From the NCBI RefSeq assembly GCF_000424065.1, contig NZ_AUJE01000006.1, positions 1-64,000 of the forward strand: a DNA stretch of 64,000 nt, given 5' to 3'. The translations under genes and the position numbers were made by a program. A model generated the notes under the pieces. That model was not told where the DNA came from, did no database searches, and worked only from the letters and a program-made list of their open reading frames with translations. Below are positions 44,991 to 53,529 of the stretch, piece after piece (position 1 is the stretch's first letter; each line of letters opens with the position of its first letter). Source of the DNA: Selenomonas ruminantium subsp. ruminantium ATCC 12561 (GTDB taxonomy: Bacteria > Bacillota > Negativicutes > Selenomonadales > Selenomonadaceae).

Positions 44991-45647
44991 TTGGAATACT
45001 ATACTATCAACAAGTTTGCTAAAATCATCGGAGTCACTCCGCAAACCCTGAGAAATTGGGACAGGAGTGGAAAACTCCATCCTCATCACACTTCGTCAAA
45101 CGGCTACAGATATTACTCAGAAGACCAATTAAATGCTGTGACGGGCATTCAAACAGCTCCTAAAAAAGTTATCGGCTATTGCAGAGTATCAAGTCCCAAG
45201 CAAAAAGATGACCTTGAACGGCAGGTCGATAACTTGAGAACATATCTGTATGCCCAAGGGCAGCCCTTTGAAATAATCATTGACGTTGGTTCTGGAATCA
45301 ATTACAAGAAGAAAGGTTTACAAGACCTTATTCGCAAGATTGAGTCTAATCAGGCCGAGAAGGTAGTTATCCTTTATAAGGACAGGCTTTTACGCTTGGG
45401 TTTTGAGCTTATCGAAACTATTGCCGCTATACATGGCTGCAAGATAGAAATAGTCGATACTACTCAAAAGAGCGAGCAACAAGAACTTGTCGAGGACTTG
45501 GTGCAAATAATTACAGTGTTTAGCTGTAAGCTCCAAGGAAAACAGGCACACAAGGCGAAGAAGATGATTCAGGAATTAGTGGGTGGTGATTCAGATGATA
45601 AAGTCGGTCAGGATACGGCTGTTGCCGAACAACAAACAGAAAACTAA
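44991..45647 (+). CDS. tnpA: IS607-type serine recombinase transposase
   Basis: 218 residues. The N-terminal MerR-like helix-turn-helix ('YTINKFAKIIGVTPQTLRNWDRSGKL') is fused to a small serine-recombinase domain with the catalytic serine in 'IGYCRVSSPKQKDDLERQ', 'KVVILYKDRLLRLGFELI' with the conserved R-L-x-R-like residues, and 'IIDVGSGINYKKKGLQ'. It cuts and joins DNA through a phosphoserine and produces transposition without target duplication. The start is taken as TTG at 44991 because TTGAGGTGAT (44977-44986) is its natural ribosome site; ATG at 44985 overlaps that site. It overlaps tnpB by 53 bases. Confidence 0.93.
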   Translation: MEYYTINKFAKIIGVTPQTLRNWDRSGKLHPHHTSSNGYRYYSEDQLNAVTGIQTAPKKVIGYCRVSSPKQKDDLERQVDNLRTYLYAQGQPFEIIIDVGSGINYKKKGLQDLIRKIESNQAEKVVILYKDRLLRLGFELIETIAAIHGCKIEIVDTTQKSEQQELVEDLVQIITVFSCKLQGKQAHKAKKMIQELVGGDSDDKVGQDTAVAEQQTEN

Positions 45648-46896
45648 ACTGTTTCAGTTTGCGGGAGCTTCAAGATTTGCCTATAACTGGGCTTTAGATA
45701 AGCAAATGGATAATTTCAGGGAAGGTAGAAAACTTCAAAGTGATTATGACCTTCGTAAAGAATTCACTGTTCTGCGAAATTCAGGAGAAAAACCTTGGTT
45801 GCTGGACATATCCAACAATGTCACCAAGCAGGCTATCAAGGATTTGTGCATAGCATATAAGAACTTCTTTCGTAAACAAAAACAAGCTGGCTATGTCAAA
45901 TATTCACCAAAGAAGCTGTCACATTTTGCTCGCATCGACAGGAAACCAACAGTCTACGATATGAACGGACACCCAAAATTCAGAAGCAAAAAGAATGGCG
46001 ACTTCCGTTTCTATCAGGACAATGTAAAGATTCAGTTCACCAATACACATGTCAAACTGGAGAGTATTGCGGGCAGCAAGAAAAAGAACCGCCAACGGCT
46101 CAACTGGATAAGGCTTGCTGAAAAGGGCAGAATTCCTGTTGGTATGAAATACACCCAACCGCGAATAACTTTTGATGGTGAAAACTGGTGGCTGGGAATT
46201 GGCTTTGTAGTCAAGCATAAACTAAAGCCAATGCGAGGACTGAAATTTGTCCGCAAACAGCCGAAACGTTCCTATACCGAAGGCGTAGGCATAGACTTAG
46301 GCATCAAGGACTTAGCGATAATCTCGGACTCCACAGTAGTCAAAAATATCAATAAGTCCCATACAATAAGGAAACTCAAGAAGAAAAGACGCAGGTTGCA
46401 GCGTCAGATATCGCGAAAATACCAGATGAATAAGAAAGGAGATAGTTACTGTAAAACAAGCAACCTTATAAAAAGTGAAAAACGACTTTTACGAATCAAC
46501 CACAGGCTGGCTAACATCAGGGCTAATCATGTACATCAGGCGACGAGAATAATTATAAACCGAAAGCCAAGGTTTATATGCCTTGAAGACCTGAATGTGC
46601 AGGGCATGATGAAGAATAAGCACCTGTCTGAAAAAGTTCAGGAACAGAATTTTTATGAATTCCGCAGGCAGATTGAATACAAGGCACAGTGGGCAAGAAT
46701 TCCCGTGGTTATTGCTGACCGCTGGTACCCTAGTTCTAAGACTTGTATTGAATGCGGATATGTAAATAAAGACCTGAAGCTGTCAGACAGGACATATGTC
46801 TGTCCCGTCTGTGGCAATGTGATAGACCGTGACTTCCAAGCATCGTTGAATCTCAAACGCTATGGGGAAGCGGAGCTATCCAAATCTGCAAGCTGA
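45595..46896 (+). CDS. tnpB: RNA-guided endonuclease TnpB
   Basis: 433 residues, apparently complete. An N-terminal helix-turn-helix/OrfB region ('KLFQFAGASRFAYNWALDKQ') is followed by the RuvC-like nuclease with Asp in 'GIDLGIKDLAI' (~237), Glu in 'CLEDLNVQGM' (~330), and the final Asp in 'DRDFQASLNLKRYG' (~412). A zinc ribbon ('CIECGYVNKD' ... 'CPVCGN') lies between the last two acidic residues. All three catalytic acids and four cysteines are present, so it should be active. TnpB is the ancestor of Cas12 and cuts DNA guided by an RNA made from the element's right end, helping the element persist. The ATG at 45595 has GGTGGTGA before it. Confidence 0.94.
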   Translation: MIKSVRIRLLPNNKQKTKLFQFAGASRFAYNWALDKQMDNFREGRKLQSDYDLRKEFTVLRNSGEKPWLLDISNNVTKQAIKDLCIAYKNFFRKQKQAGYVKYSPKKLSHFARIDRKPTVYDMNGHPKFRSKKNGDFRFYQDNVKIQFTNTHVKLESIAGSKKKNRQRLNWIRLAEKGRIPVGMKYTQPRITFDGENWWLGIGFVVKHKLKPMRGLKFVRKQPKRSYTEGVGIDLGIKDLAIISDSTVVKNINKSHTIRKLKKKRRRLQRQISRKYQMNKKGDSYCKTSNLIKSEKRLLRINHRLANIRANHVHQATRIIINRKPRFICLEDLNVQGMMKNKHLSEKVQEQNFYEFRRQIEYKAQWARIPVVIADRWYPSSKTCIECGYVNKDLKLSDRTYVCPVCGNVIDRDFQASLNLKRYGEAELSKSAS

Positions 46897-47050
46897 CACC
46901 AACAAGTCAATGCAGATATGTACCGATTCGTTAGTCGGGAATTTAAGCCTCTGGAGCGTTATATCAAACGTGAGTAGTCTGTTCTTCGGGACGGCAAAAG
47001 CGGACGCGGTGAATGAGGAATGGAACATAAAAGTTAACTTTCTACGGAAG
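46870..47050 (+). ncRNA. putative omega RNA (reRNA) of TnpB
   Basis: The region starting in the last codons of tnpB has several short stems: ATCTGCA with TGCAGAT (about 46884-46917), CCGA with TCGG around TTCGTTAG (~46922-46937), and a TTCG-capped hairpin near 46980-46996. The stretch 'TTCGTTAGTCGGGAATTTAA' followed by 'GCCTCTGGAG' resembles the scaffold found behind many Firmicute tnpB genes. A 12-base palindrome AAAGTTAACTTT lies near 47031-47042. The exact 3' end of the scaffold, hence the guide, cannot be set from this sequence alone. Confidence 0.5.
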
Positions 47051-47085
47051 GTTTATGGCTTTTTATAAGTTTTCAGTAACGGGAA

Positions 47086-48705
47086 TCAAGGGCGGAAAAC
47101 ATCTTTATGCTGATTGATGATTTCCCCCATAAGCATTTTGCCCCATACATCCGGATGGAGCCCATCGATGGAAAATTTGGTATCCATAACTGTGTGGGTG
47201 GGGTCGTAGAAGTATGGTTCAAGGTCGATGAAATGGGGCTGGCTGCGTATCCAGTTGTTTACCTGTTGGAGTTTTGTCGCCCAGCGCTTGTCCGTGGGGG
47301 TATGAAAGGCAAACTGGATATTAGCAGGATTGATGGGCATCAGGGTGAGGAAAATTGGACGGATATCATTGGCTTCACATTTTTGCCGAATAGCGTCCAA
47401 ATCGTTGATAATGATTTCCGGCTGGAGATTCGATGCCCGCAGGCTGTTGGTGCCGGTGAGGATCAAGAGATTTTTGGGCCTGAAGGGCAGAACATCCTGC
47501 TCAAAGCGCTGCAGGGTCATGGTGGAGGTATCGCCGCTGCGCCCTAAGTTCAGGCAGGGAAAGTCAAAATACGTGGTGTAACTGTATTCAAGTGCGGCGG
47601 GGGAGTTGGATACGGCACCGCCACCGTGGGTAATGCTGTCCCCAAGAACCGCAATGGGCACACGTTCCGGCTGCTGTTTGACGATAAAATGAGCGGTATC
47701 AGACCAGACGCCTACGGGATTGCCAGCCTTGTCCACTCCCCGTACCCGCCAGTAATAATCGCCGGCATAGGGACGAGCGTATTCATCATAACAGGCAGTG
47801 GAGGAATCAACTACTTTGCGCCAGGCGGCATCCGCAGTCGGCACAGTGTCGTTTTCGGCTGCTGGTGGATGAATCATCAGCTCTACCTCATAGCGTTCGA
47901 TATTGTGCAAAGGTATCCATTGGTAGACCGGATAGATGGGCATTTCAAAATTGGGCATTTGATCATATTCATTCAACAGGGGATGGTTAGGCCATGGCAG
48001 GCTGACGTCAATATAGAGCTCTTCCGTGGGAGAAAACTCTCCAATAGGCTGATGATGAATATCCAGCGCGCGCACCCGCCAGTAAATAAATTTGCGATTG
48101 GCATATTTTTGCAGATCTGCCTGCCAGCCGTTGGTGAAAATCAGCTGTGTGCTTTCTAAATGGTTGTTTTTATCTGCAGCAGTGCCGCCTTCCTGTGCAG
48201 GTTTGCCTGCCAGCAGTTCCACTTCATAACAGACTGCGTTGGGAACAGAGTGCCAAACGAGGAACGGCATGAGACTGGCGGGATGTTCCTCACCGTAATG
48301 GGAAATTACAGACGGACTTACAGGCTGTTTGGTATGCAATGGATTCTGAATGGGCTGGGAAGGATTGGTAAGCTGACCAAATATGCCATAGGCAGTTATC
48401 CGGTAATTCATGGGAATGGCACTGGATGGCACATGGAAAGACGCATTCATGGTATATTCGCTACCCCAGAATTTTTGTGCTGGTTCTCCTTCGACCAAAC
48501 CTGTGGTAGGAGAGTAGGATTCTACTTTGTAGAAACATGGATAAGGCAACGGGTCCCAGGAAAGGGTAAGCTTACCGTCCTGCTCGTCAAAGGAGGCTGT
48601 AAGCTCTTTTGAACGCAGGTCGAGAAGATCGGTTTTCTCTGCCATATAAGCTGACAAAATGGTAAAACCAAGTATAATCAGCGTAAACAACAAAAATTTC
48701 TTCAT
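47086..48705 (-). CDS. GDSL/SGNH-type hydrolase with N-terminal fibronectin-like region, exported
   Basis: 539 residues. An N-terminal hydrophobic segment ('MKKFLLFTLIILGFTILSAYMAEK') acts as signal peptide or membrane anchor. Residues ~40-340 contain three repeats of beta-rich, fibronectin-III-like modules ('YYWRVRGVDKAGNPVGVWS', 'FIYWRVRALDIHHQPIGEFS'). The C-terminal SGNH domain (~345-539) has block I 'VLGDSITHGGG' with the catalytic Ser, block II 'NLGRSGDTS', block III 'LTGTNSLR' and block V 'DGLHPDVWG' with Asp and His. The substrate is unknown; a surface ester, such as acetyl groups on polysaccharide, is plausible. The ATG at 48705 is chosen for the signal peptide; one at 48741 adds twelve residues. 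It is divergent from cobO. Confidence 0.87.
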   Translation of the reverse strand: MKKFLLFTLIILGFTILSAYMAEKTDLLDLRSKELTASFDEQDGKLTLSWDPLPYPCFYKVESYSPTTGLVEGEPAQKFWGSEYTMNASFHVPSSAIPMNYRITAYGIFGQLTNPSQPIQNPLHTKQPVSPSVISHYGEEHPASLMPFLVWHSVPNAVCYEVELLAGKPAQEGGTAADKNNHLESTQLIFTNGWQADLQKYANRKFIYWRVRALDIHHQPIGEFSPTEELYIDVSLPWPNHPLLNEYDQMPNFEMPIYPVYQWIPLHNIERYEVELMIHPPAAENDTVPTADAAWRKVVDSSTACYDEYARPYAGDYYWRVRGVDKAGNPVGVWSDTAHFIVKQQPERVPIAVLGDSITHGGGAVSNSPAALEYSYTTYFDFPCLNLGRSGDTSTMTLQRFEQDVLPFRPKNLLILTGTNSLRASNLQPEIIINDLDAIRQKCEANDIRPIFLTLMPINPANIQFAFHTPTDKRWATKLQQVNNWIRSQPHFIDLEPYFYDPTHTVMDTKFSIDGLHPDVWGKMLMGEIINQHKDVFRP

Positions 48706-48790
48706 GAAAATAACACCAACATTAACAGGATTTTCTTGCATAATCTATAATATAATAATTAGTATAGCATACTTTTGAGGTGATGTGGAA

Positions 48791-49327
48791 ATGAAAAAGC
48801 AAGGTTTGGTAATCGTACATACCGGAAATGGCAAGGGCAAGACCACTGCTGCACTAGGGCTGGCTATCCGTGCCTGGGGTGATGGCTTCCGGGTTTTGAT
48901 CCTGCAATTCATCAAGGGCGGCTGCACTTATGGTGAGCTGAAAACGATAGAAACACTAAAAAATATCGATGACCGCATAGAAATTGACCAGGGCGGTTTG
49001 GGCTTTACCAACAAGGGGCCAACGACACAGGAAGAACATAAGGCCGCAGCACAGGAAACGCTCAAGCGTGCCAAAGAAGAAATTCAAAGCGGCAAATGGG
49101 ATTTGATTATTTTGGATGAAATCAACTATGCTGTGAAATATGAGTTGATTGCAGAAAATGATATGCTTGAACTCCTTGACTTGCGTCCGGAAGATTTGCA
49201 TTTGGTGATGACCGGCCGGGATGCAGCTGATTCTCTCGTGGAGCGGGCGGATCTGGTCACGGAGATGAAGGAGATAAAACATCCTTACCAAAAAGGCATT
49301 AAGGCACAGAAAGGAATCGAGTTTTAA
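48791..49327 (+). CDS. cobO: cob(I)yrinic acid a,c-diamide adenosyltransferase (BtuR/CobO)
   Basis: 178 residues, full length. P-loop 'IVHTGNGKGKTTAALGLAIRAWGDG' (~8-32), 'VLILQFIKGG', 'WDLIILDEINYAVKYELI' and 'LVMTGRDAADSLVERADLVTEM' are characteristic. It adds the adenosyl group to cob(I)alamin or corrinoid precursors. That supplies the adenosylcobalamin that the mutase at 31.3-33.4 kb needs; no other cobalamin genes are here, so it may serve salvage. GAGGTGAT (48777-48784) sets the ATG at 48791. Divergent promoters probably lie in the AT-rich 85-base gap shared with the GDSL gene. Confidence 0.94.
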   Translation: MKKQGLVIVHTGNGKGKTTAALGLAIRAWGDGFRVLILQFIKGGCTYGELKTIETLKNIDDRIEIDQGGLGFTNKGPTTQEEHKAAAQETLKRAKEEIQSGKWDLIILDEINYAVKYELIAENDMLELLDLRPEDLHLVMTGRDAADSLVERADLVTEMKEIKHPYQKGIKAQKGIEF

Positions 49328-49405
49328 CATTTATCTTGCAAAAAGAGCTGTAAAGTTGTAAACTTGTAACTATATTCGTATCTTGATACTTAGGAGAGTG
49401 GAAGA

Positions 49406-51058
49406 ATGATTAGCGATAATGTAAAAAAAGGCGCTACCCGTTGTGCGCATCGTTCCCTGTTTCATGCTAATGGCTATGGCCCGGAGGATTTGAATAAGCC
49501 CCTGATTGGTATTTGTAACTCCTTCAATGAGATAATTCCCGGCCATATTCATCTGCGGGAAATTGCAGAAGCTGCCAAACTGGGTGTAGCTGCCGCTGGC
49601 GGTACGCCGATTGAATTCCCGGCCATTGGCGTTTGCGATGGTATCGCCATGGGACATACGGGCATGAAATATTCGCTGGCGAGCCGCGAACTTATCGCTG
49701 ATTCCGTGGAAGCGGTAACGATGGCTTCCGGCTTTGACGCGCTGATTCTGATTCCAAACTGCGATAAGGTTGTACCGGGTATGTTGATGGCAGCAGCCCG
49801 CCTGAATATCCCCGCTGTTGTGGTATCCGGCGGCCCCATGCTGCCGGGGCGTTATAAAGGCCATGATGTCAGCGTCAGCCAGGCCTTTGAAGCAGCCGGC
49901 AAATTTGCCGCTGGCGATATGACCGCTGAAGAAATGGAAGATTTGGAAGCAAAATGCTGCCCGGGCTGCGGCTCCTGCGCAGGGCTCTTTACCGCCAATA
50001 CCATGAACTCCCTGTCGGAAGTGCTCGGCATGGCACTGCCGGGCAACGGCACGATTCCTGCCGCCTATACCGGCGGCCGCCGTCTGCTGGCCAAACGTGC
50101 CGGCGCTGTGGTGATGGAACTCTTGAAGAAAAACATTCGCCCCCGCGATATTCTGACTAAGAAGGCTTTTGAAAATGCCATCACCGTGGATATGGCGATT
50201 GGCGGTTCTTCCAATACGGTACTGCACCTCACGGCCATTGCCCATGAAGCAGGCATAGAGATTCCGGCACCGCTCTTTGATGAGATTTCCCGCCGTACGC
50301 CATATATTGCCAAACTCAGTCCGGCCGGCAAACATCATATGGTTGACCTCAACGAAGCGGGCGGCATTTCAGCCGTGATGAATGAATTATCCAAGAAAAA
50401 TCTCATTCATTTGGATGCGCTGACCGTTACAGGCACTATGGGGGATCGAATCAAGAATACGCCGGTGGAAGACAACACGGTGATTCATTCCGTGGAAAGT
50501 CCATATCGTCCGGAAGGCGGCATTGCCGTGCTCAAGGGCAACTTGGCACCCGATTATGCCGTGGTCAAGGCATCGGCAGTGGCAGAAGATATGCTGACCT
50601 ACACCGGCAAGGCAAAATGCTACAACTCGGAACCGGAAGCCTGCGATGCTATCATGAATGGTGAAATCCATGATGGGGATGTTGTGGTCATCCGCTACGA
50701 AGGCCCCAAGGGCGGCCCGGGGATGCAGGAAATGCTCAATCCGACCGCCGTTATCACAGGTCGTGGCCTTAAAGTCGGCCTCATTACCGACGGCCGTTTC
50801 AGCGGTGCCAGCCAGGGGGCCTGCGTAGGCCATGTATCCCCGGAAGCTATGGAAGGCGGGCCGATTGCGCTCATTGAAGATGGGGATGAAATCACCATCG
50901 ATATTCCGAACCGCAAGCTCGAACTCAATGTCAGTGATGAAGTGCTCGCAGAGCGCCGCGCTAACTGGCAGAAGCCGGAACCCAAAATCAAGCATGGGTA
51001 TTTGGCACGGTATGCGCGGATGACTACTTCGGCTAGTACTGGGGCAGTTGTGAAGTAA
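49406..51058 (+). CDS. ilvD: dihydroxy-acid dehydratase
   Basis: 550 residues. Conserved iron-sulfur cysteines occur in '[10 protein letters not shown]' and '[18 protein letters not shown]', with '[13 protein letters not shown]', '[28 protein letters not shown]' and C-terminal '[19 protein letters not shown]' carrying the catalytic serine region. It dehydrates dihydroxy-isovalerate and -methylvalerate in valine and isoleucine synthesis. TAGGAGAGTGG precedes the ATG. No other ilv genes adjoin, and I saw no T-box or leader peptide in the short gap upstream. Hairpin repeats begin 3 bases after the stop. Confidence 0.95.
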   Translation: MISDNVKKGATRCAHRSLFHANGYGPEDLNKPLIGICNSFNEIIPGHIHLREIAEAAKLGVAAAGGTPIEFPAIGVCDGIAMGHTGMKYSLASRELIADSVEAVTMASGFDALILIPNCDKVVPGMLMAAARLNIPAVVVSGGPMLPGRYKGHDVSVSQAFEAAGKFAAGDMTAEEMEDLEAKCCPGCGSCAGLFTANTMNSLSEVLGMALPGNGTIPAAYTGGRRLLAKRAGAVVMELLKKNIRPRDILTKKAFENAITVDMAIGGSSNTVLHLTAIAHEAGIEIPAPLFDEISRRTPYIAKLSPAGKHHMVDLNEAGGISAVMNELSKKNLIHLDALTVTGTMGDRIKNTPVEDNTVIHSVESPYRPEGGIAVLKGNLAPDYAVVKASAVAEDMLTYTGKAKCYNSEPEACDAIMNGEIHDGDVVVIRYEGPKGGPGMQEMLNPTAVITGRGLKVGLITDGRFSGASQGACVGHVSPEAMEGGPIALIEDGDEITIDIPNRKLELNVSDEVLAERRANWQKPEPKIKHGYLARYARMTTSASTGAVVK

Positions 51059-51062
51059 TTTA

Positions 51063-51166
51063 AGTTAACATCGTTATATACAAGGCGCCCGGCGGCTGAT
51101 AATACTTTTCCTTCGCCATAGACAAGCTTGTCAAAAGCTGCGGAAAAGCATCATCAGCCGCCGGGC
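51063..51166 (+). repeat. long hairpin repeat, copy 2 (after ilvD)
   Basis: Outer stem GCCCGGCGGCTGAT (51087-51100) pairs perfectly with 51153-51166. Inner stem CTTTTCC (51105-51111) pairs with GGAAAAG (51142-51148). The centre is a perfect 12-base palindrome GACAAGCTTGTC (51121-51132). It shares 'TTCGC', 'AGCTGCGGAAAA'-like and palindrome parts with copy 1, but the outer stem is different and still fully self-complementary. Confidence 0.75.
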
Positions 51167-51191
51167 TTAGTATTTGTATTACATGGTTTGT

Positions 51192-51262
51192 GGTTAACAT
51201 CGATATGCATGGTCGCCCGGTGGGCTGGTAATATTTTTCCTTCGCCATAGACAAGCTTGTCT
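51192..51262 (+). repeat. long hairpin repeat, copy 3, right arm lost
   Basis: Starts like copy 2 (TTAACATCGATATGCATGG, then GCCCGGTGGGCTGGTAATA) and is identical to copy 2 from the TTTTCC of the inner stem through the palindrome GACAAGCTTGTC (51250-51261). After that it diverges and no matching outer arm is found, so it is a truncated copy. Confidence 0.65.
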
Positions 51263-51340
51263 AAGCAGACGAAAGTTATTGCCTCTCCCTCCCTCCGCCT
51301 TTCTAGACGAATTTTCTCAATAAACAGGATGGCTCTGCGG

Positions 51341-51369
51341 TTGACAGGATTGGGTGCCCGTCATATAAT
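51341..51369 (+). promoter_or_regulatory. consensus promoter for greA-lysS
   Basis: Perfect TTGACA (51341-51346) and perfect TATAAT (51364-51369) with a 17-base spacer, 45 bases before greA. Confidence 0.85.
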
Positions 51370-51414
51370 AAATTAGTTACTATAAAAAGATGAAATAGCA
51401 AAGGGGCGTTTAAC

Positions 51415-51891
51415 ATGGCAGATAAAAAGGTCATGCTGACCGAAGATGGTTATAATAAACTGGTAGAAAAACTGAACTACTTGAAAAGTGTCCGCCGTAT
51501 CGAAGTGGCAGAGCGTTTGAAAGCCGCTATCGCACTGGGGGACCTTTCGGAAAACTCCGAGTACGATGATGCGAAAAACGAACAGGCCTTCCTCGAAGGT
51601 GAAATTCAGGATTTGGAAGCCAAAATCCGCAACTCCGATATCATCAAGGCTGGTTCCGGTGATGTAGTGCAGATGGGTTCCAAAGTTACCGTAGTGGATT
51701 TGGAATTTGCTGAAGACGGCCCGGAGACCTTCATGCTCGTAGGTTCCACGGAAGCTGACCCGGATGAAGGCAAGATTTCCAACGAATCCCCGCTCGGTCA
51801 GGCGCTCCTCGGCCAGAAGGTTGGCGCTGTAGTAGATGTTCACGCTCCGGCTGGCATCATCAAATACGAAATCAAGGAAATTCTGATTTAA
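51415..51891 (+). CDS. greA: transcription elongation factor GreA
   Basis: 158 residues. An N-terminal coiled coil with 'MLTEDGYNKLVEKLNYLKSVRRIEVAERLKAA' and the acidic tip 'GDLSENSEYDDAKNEQAFLEGEI', whose Asp/Glu reach the polymerase active site, is followed by a C-terminal FKBP-like domain ('NESPLGQALLGQKVGAVVDVHAPAG'). It rescues backtracked RNA polymerase by stimulating transcript cleavage. It starts 45 bases after a consensus promoter and leads into lysS after 34 bases. Confidence 0.96.
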   Translation: MADKKVMLTEDGYNKLVEKLNYLKSVRRIEVAERLKAAIALGDLSENSEYDDAKNEQAFLEGEIQDLEAKIRNSDIIKAGSGDVVQMGSKVTVVDLEFAEDGPETFMLVGSTEADPDEGKISNESPLGQALLGQKVGAVVDVHAPAGIIKYEIKEILI

Positions 51892-51925
51892 TTTTAGATA
51901 CATATAGATGGGAGATTTTGCATAA

Positions 51926-53434
51926 ATGGCAGAAAACAAGCAGAATCAGCAGGCTCCTGTAGAGGACCTGAATGAGATGATGAAGGTTCGCCGCGAAAAG
52001 ATGGAAGCCTTCAAGGAAATGGGCGTGGCTCCCTTTGGTCACCGCTTTGATGTGACGGCTTACGCGGCAGACATCAAGAAGGACAATGACCATCTCGAAG
52101 GGGACGAAGAAGGCCCGGAAGTATTCATCGCTGGCCGACTCATGGCTATCCGCGGCCACGGCAAGGCATCCTTCTGCACGCTGAATGACCGCACGGGCAA
52201 TATTCAGGTGTATTTCAAGATTGATGTACTGGGCGAAGAAAAGTACAAAGGCCAGTTCCGCCGTCTCGATATTGGCGATATCATCGGTATCCGTGGCGTG
52301 GTGTTCAAGACCCATCGCGGTGAAGTTACCGTGCGCGTAGAAGATTTTGACCTGCTCTCCAAATCCCTGCGCCCGCTGCCGGAAAAATTCCATGGCCTGC
52401 AGGACGTGGATATCCGCTATCGTCAGCGTTACCTCGATCTGATTGTCAATCAGGATGTGCGTGAAACGTTCCGCCGTCGCACGAAGACCATCAACTCCAT
52501 CCGTGAGTATCTGGATGAACGCGGCTATCTGGAAGTGGAAACGCCGGTTCTGTCCACCATCGCCGGTGGTGCAGCAGCCCGTCCGTTCATCACGCATCAC
52601 AACACGCTGGACATTGACCTCTACCTGCGTATCGCTACGGAACTGAACCTCAAGCGCCTGATTGTCGGCGGCCTTGACCGCGTATACGAAATCGGTCGTA
52701 TCTTCCGCAATGAGGGTATGGACGTACGTCACAATCCGGAATTCACTTCCATTGAATTCTATCAGGCTTTTGCGGATTACACGGATATGATGGATTTGAC
52801 CGAAGGTATTGTCGTTAATGCTGCCCAGAAAGTGCTCGGTACTTCCGTAATCAATTATCAGGGCGTGGAAATCGACCTCTCCAAGGTTAAGCGCATCAGC
52901 ATGAACGATGCCGTTAAGGAAGCTACAGGCAAGGACTTCATGGCTTGCGAAACCGTAGAAGAGGCCCGCAAACTAGCTGATGAAATTGGCGTTCCTTATG
53001 AAGAACGTCATGGCATCGGTGGCATCTTGAATCAGGCTTTCGAGGAAAAGGTTGAAGAAACCCTGATGCAGCCGACCTTCATCACGGGCCATCCGACGGA
53101 GATTTCTCCGCTGGCTAAGCGCAATGCAGAAGACCCGCGCATTACCGACCGTTTCGAATTCTTCATCTATGGCCGCGAACTGGCCAATGGCTTTACCGAG
53201 CTTAACGACCCCATCGACCAGAAGGGCCGTTTCGAAGACCAGCTCAAACAGCGTGAAGCCGGTGACGATGAAGCCCATGGCATGGACGAAGACTTCGTTA
53301 TGGCTTTGGAATACGGTCTCCCGCCAACGGGTGGCGTAGGTATCGGTATCGACCGTCTGGTTATGTTCCTGACGGATGCCGCATCCATCCGCGATGTACT
53401 CCTGTTCCCGACCATGAAGCCGCTGGCTGACTGA
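51926..53434 (+). CDS. lysS: lysyl-tRNA synthetase, class II
   Basis: 502 residues. N-terminal OB-fold anticodon-binding domain (~65-180, '[31 protein letters not shown]') and class II core with motif 1 ('[27 protein letters not shown]'), motif 2 ('[27 protein letters not shown]') and motif 3 ('[15 protein letters not shown]'). It charges tRNA-Lys. The greA-lysS order is common in Firmicutes and the two are probably cotranscribed. GGGAGATTTTGCATAA precedes the ATG. A hairpin terminator follows that also holds the next promoter. Confidence 0.96.
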   Translation: MAENKQNQQAPVEDLNEMMKVRREKMEAFKEMGVAPFGHRFDVTAYAADIKKDNDHLEGDEEGPEVFIAGRLMAIRGHGKASFCTLNDRTGNIQVYFKIDVLGEEKYKGQFRRLDIGDIIGIRGVVFKTHRGEVTVRVEDFDLLSKSLRPLPEKFHGLQDVDIRYRQRYLDLIVNQDVRETFRRRTKTINSIREYLDERGYLEVETPVLSTIAGGAAARPFITHHNTLDIDLYLRIATELNLKRLIVGGLDRVYEIGRIFRNEGMDVRHNPEFTSIEFYQAFADYTDMMDLTEGIVVNAAQKVLGTSVINYQGVEIDLSKVKRISMNDAVKEATGKDFMACETVEEARKLADEIGVPYEERHGIGGILNQAFEEKVEETLMQPTFITGHPTEISPLAKRNAEDPRITDRFEFFIYGRELANGFTELNDPIDQKGRFEDQLKQREAGDDEAHGMDEDFVMALEYGLPPTGGVGIGIDRLVMFLTDAASIRDVLLFPTMKPLAD

Positions 53435-53458
53435 TGGTTAACTGAATAGAAAATAAAG

Positions 53459-53487
53459 TTGACGCTTTTTGTGAATCTGTCTATAAT
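53459..53487 (+). promoter_or_regulatory. bioY promoter, located inside the lysS terminator hairpin
   Basis: TTGACG (53459-53464) and TATAAT (53482-53487), 17-base spacer. The -10 box sits in the loop between two 16-base inverted arms (53461-53476 and 53496-53511). Confidence 0.7.
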
Positions 53488-53518
53488 AAAGATGTATTCA
53501 TAAAAAGCGTCTTTTTTT
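53461..53518 (+). terminator. lysS terminator with an embedded promoter
   Basis: GACGCTTTTTGTGAAT (53461-53476) pairs with ATTCATAAAAAGCGTC (53496-53511), 16 pairs with one G-T, loop of 19 bases, followed by seven T. For bioY transcripts starting near 53494 only the right arm is in the RNA. Confidence 0.75.
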
Positions 53519-53529
53519 GAGGTGATTCT

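Larger units (their letters stand above)
44885..47065 (+). mobile_element. IS607-family insertion sequence (serine recombinase + TnpB)
   Basis: Carries an overlapping serine-recombinase tnpA and a tnpB, both intact, which defines the IS607 group. The ends are not marked by terminal inverted repeats, as is normal for this family, so the borders given are estimates: left, somewhere after the ligA terminator; right, after the conserved RNA region that follows tnpB. Its base composition is somewhat more AT-rich than ligA before it. The neighbours ligA and the GDSL gene are both complete, so it inserted between genes. Confidence 0.8.
51059..51414 (+). other. 356-base gene-free region between ilvD and greA
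   Basis: Filled by two copies of the hairpin repeat (51063-51166 and 51192-51262), then a pyrimidine-rich stretch (about 51270-51300) and the greA promoter. Confidence 0.75.

Noticed and set aside
49328-49405. T-box or attenuator leader for ilvD
   Set aside because: The gap is only 78 bases, with no T-box sequence, no Leu/Val/Ile-rich leader peptide and no terminator hairpin.
51063-51262. CRISPR array, because of the tandem repeats
   Set aside because: Only two partial copies about 125 bases apart, palindromic throughout and of unequal length; no cas genes nearby.
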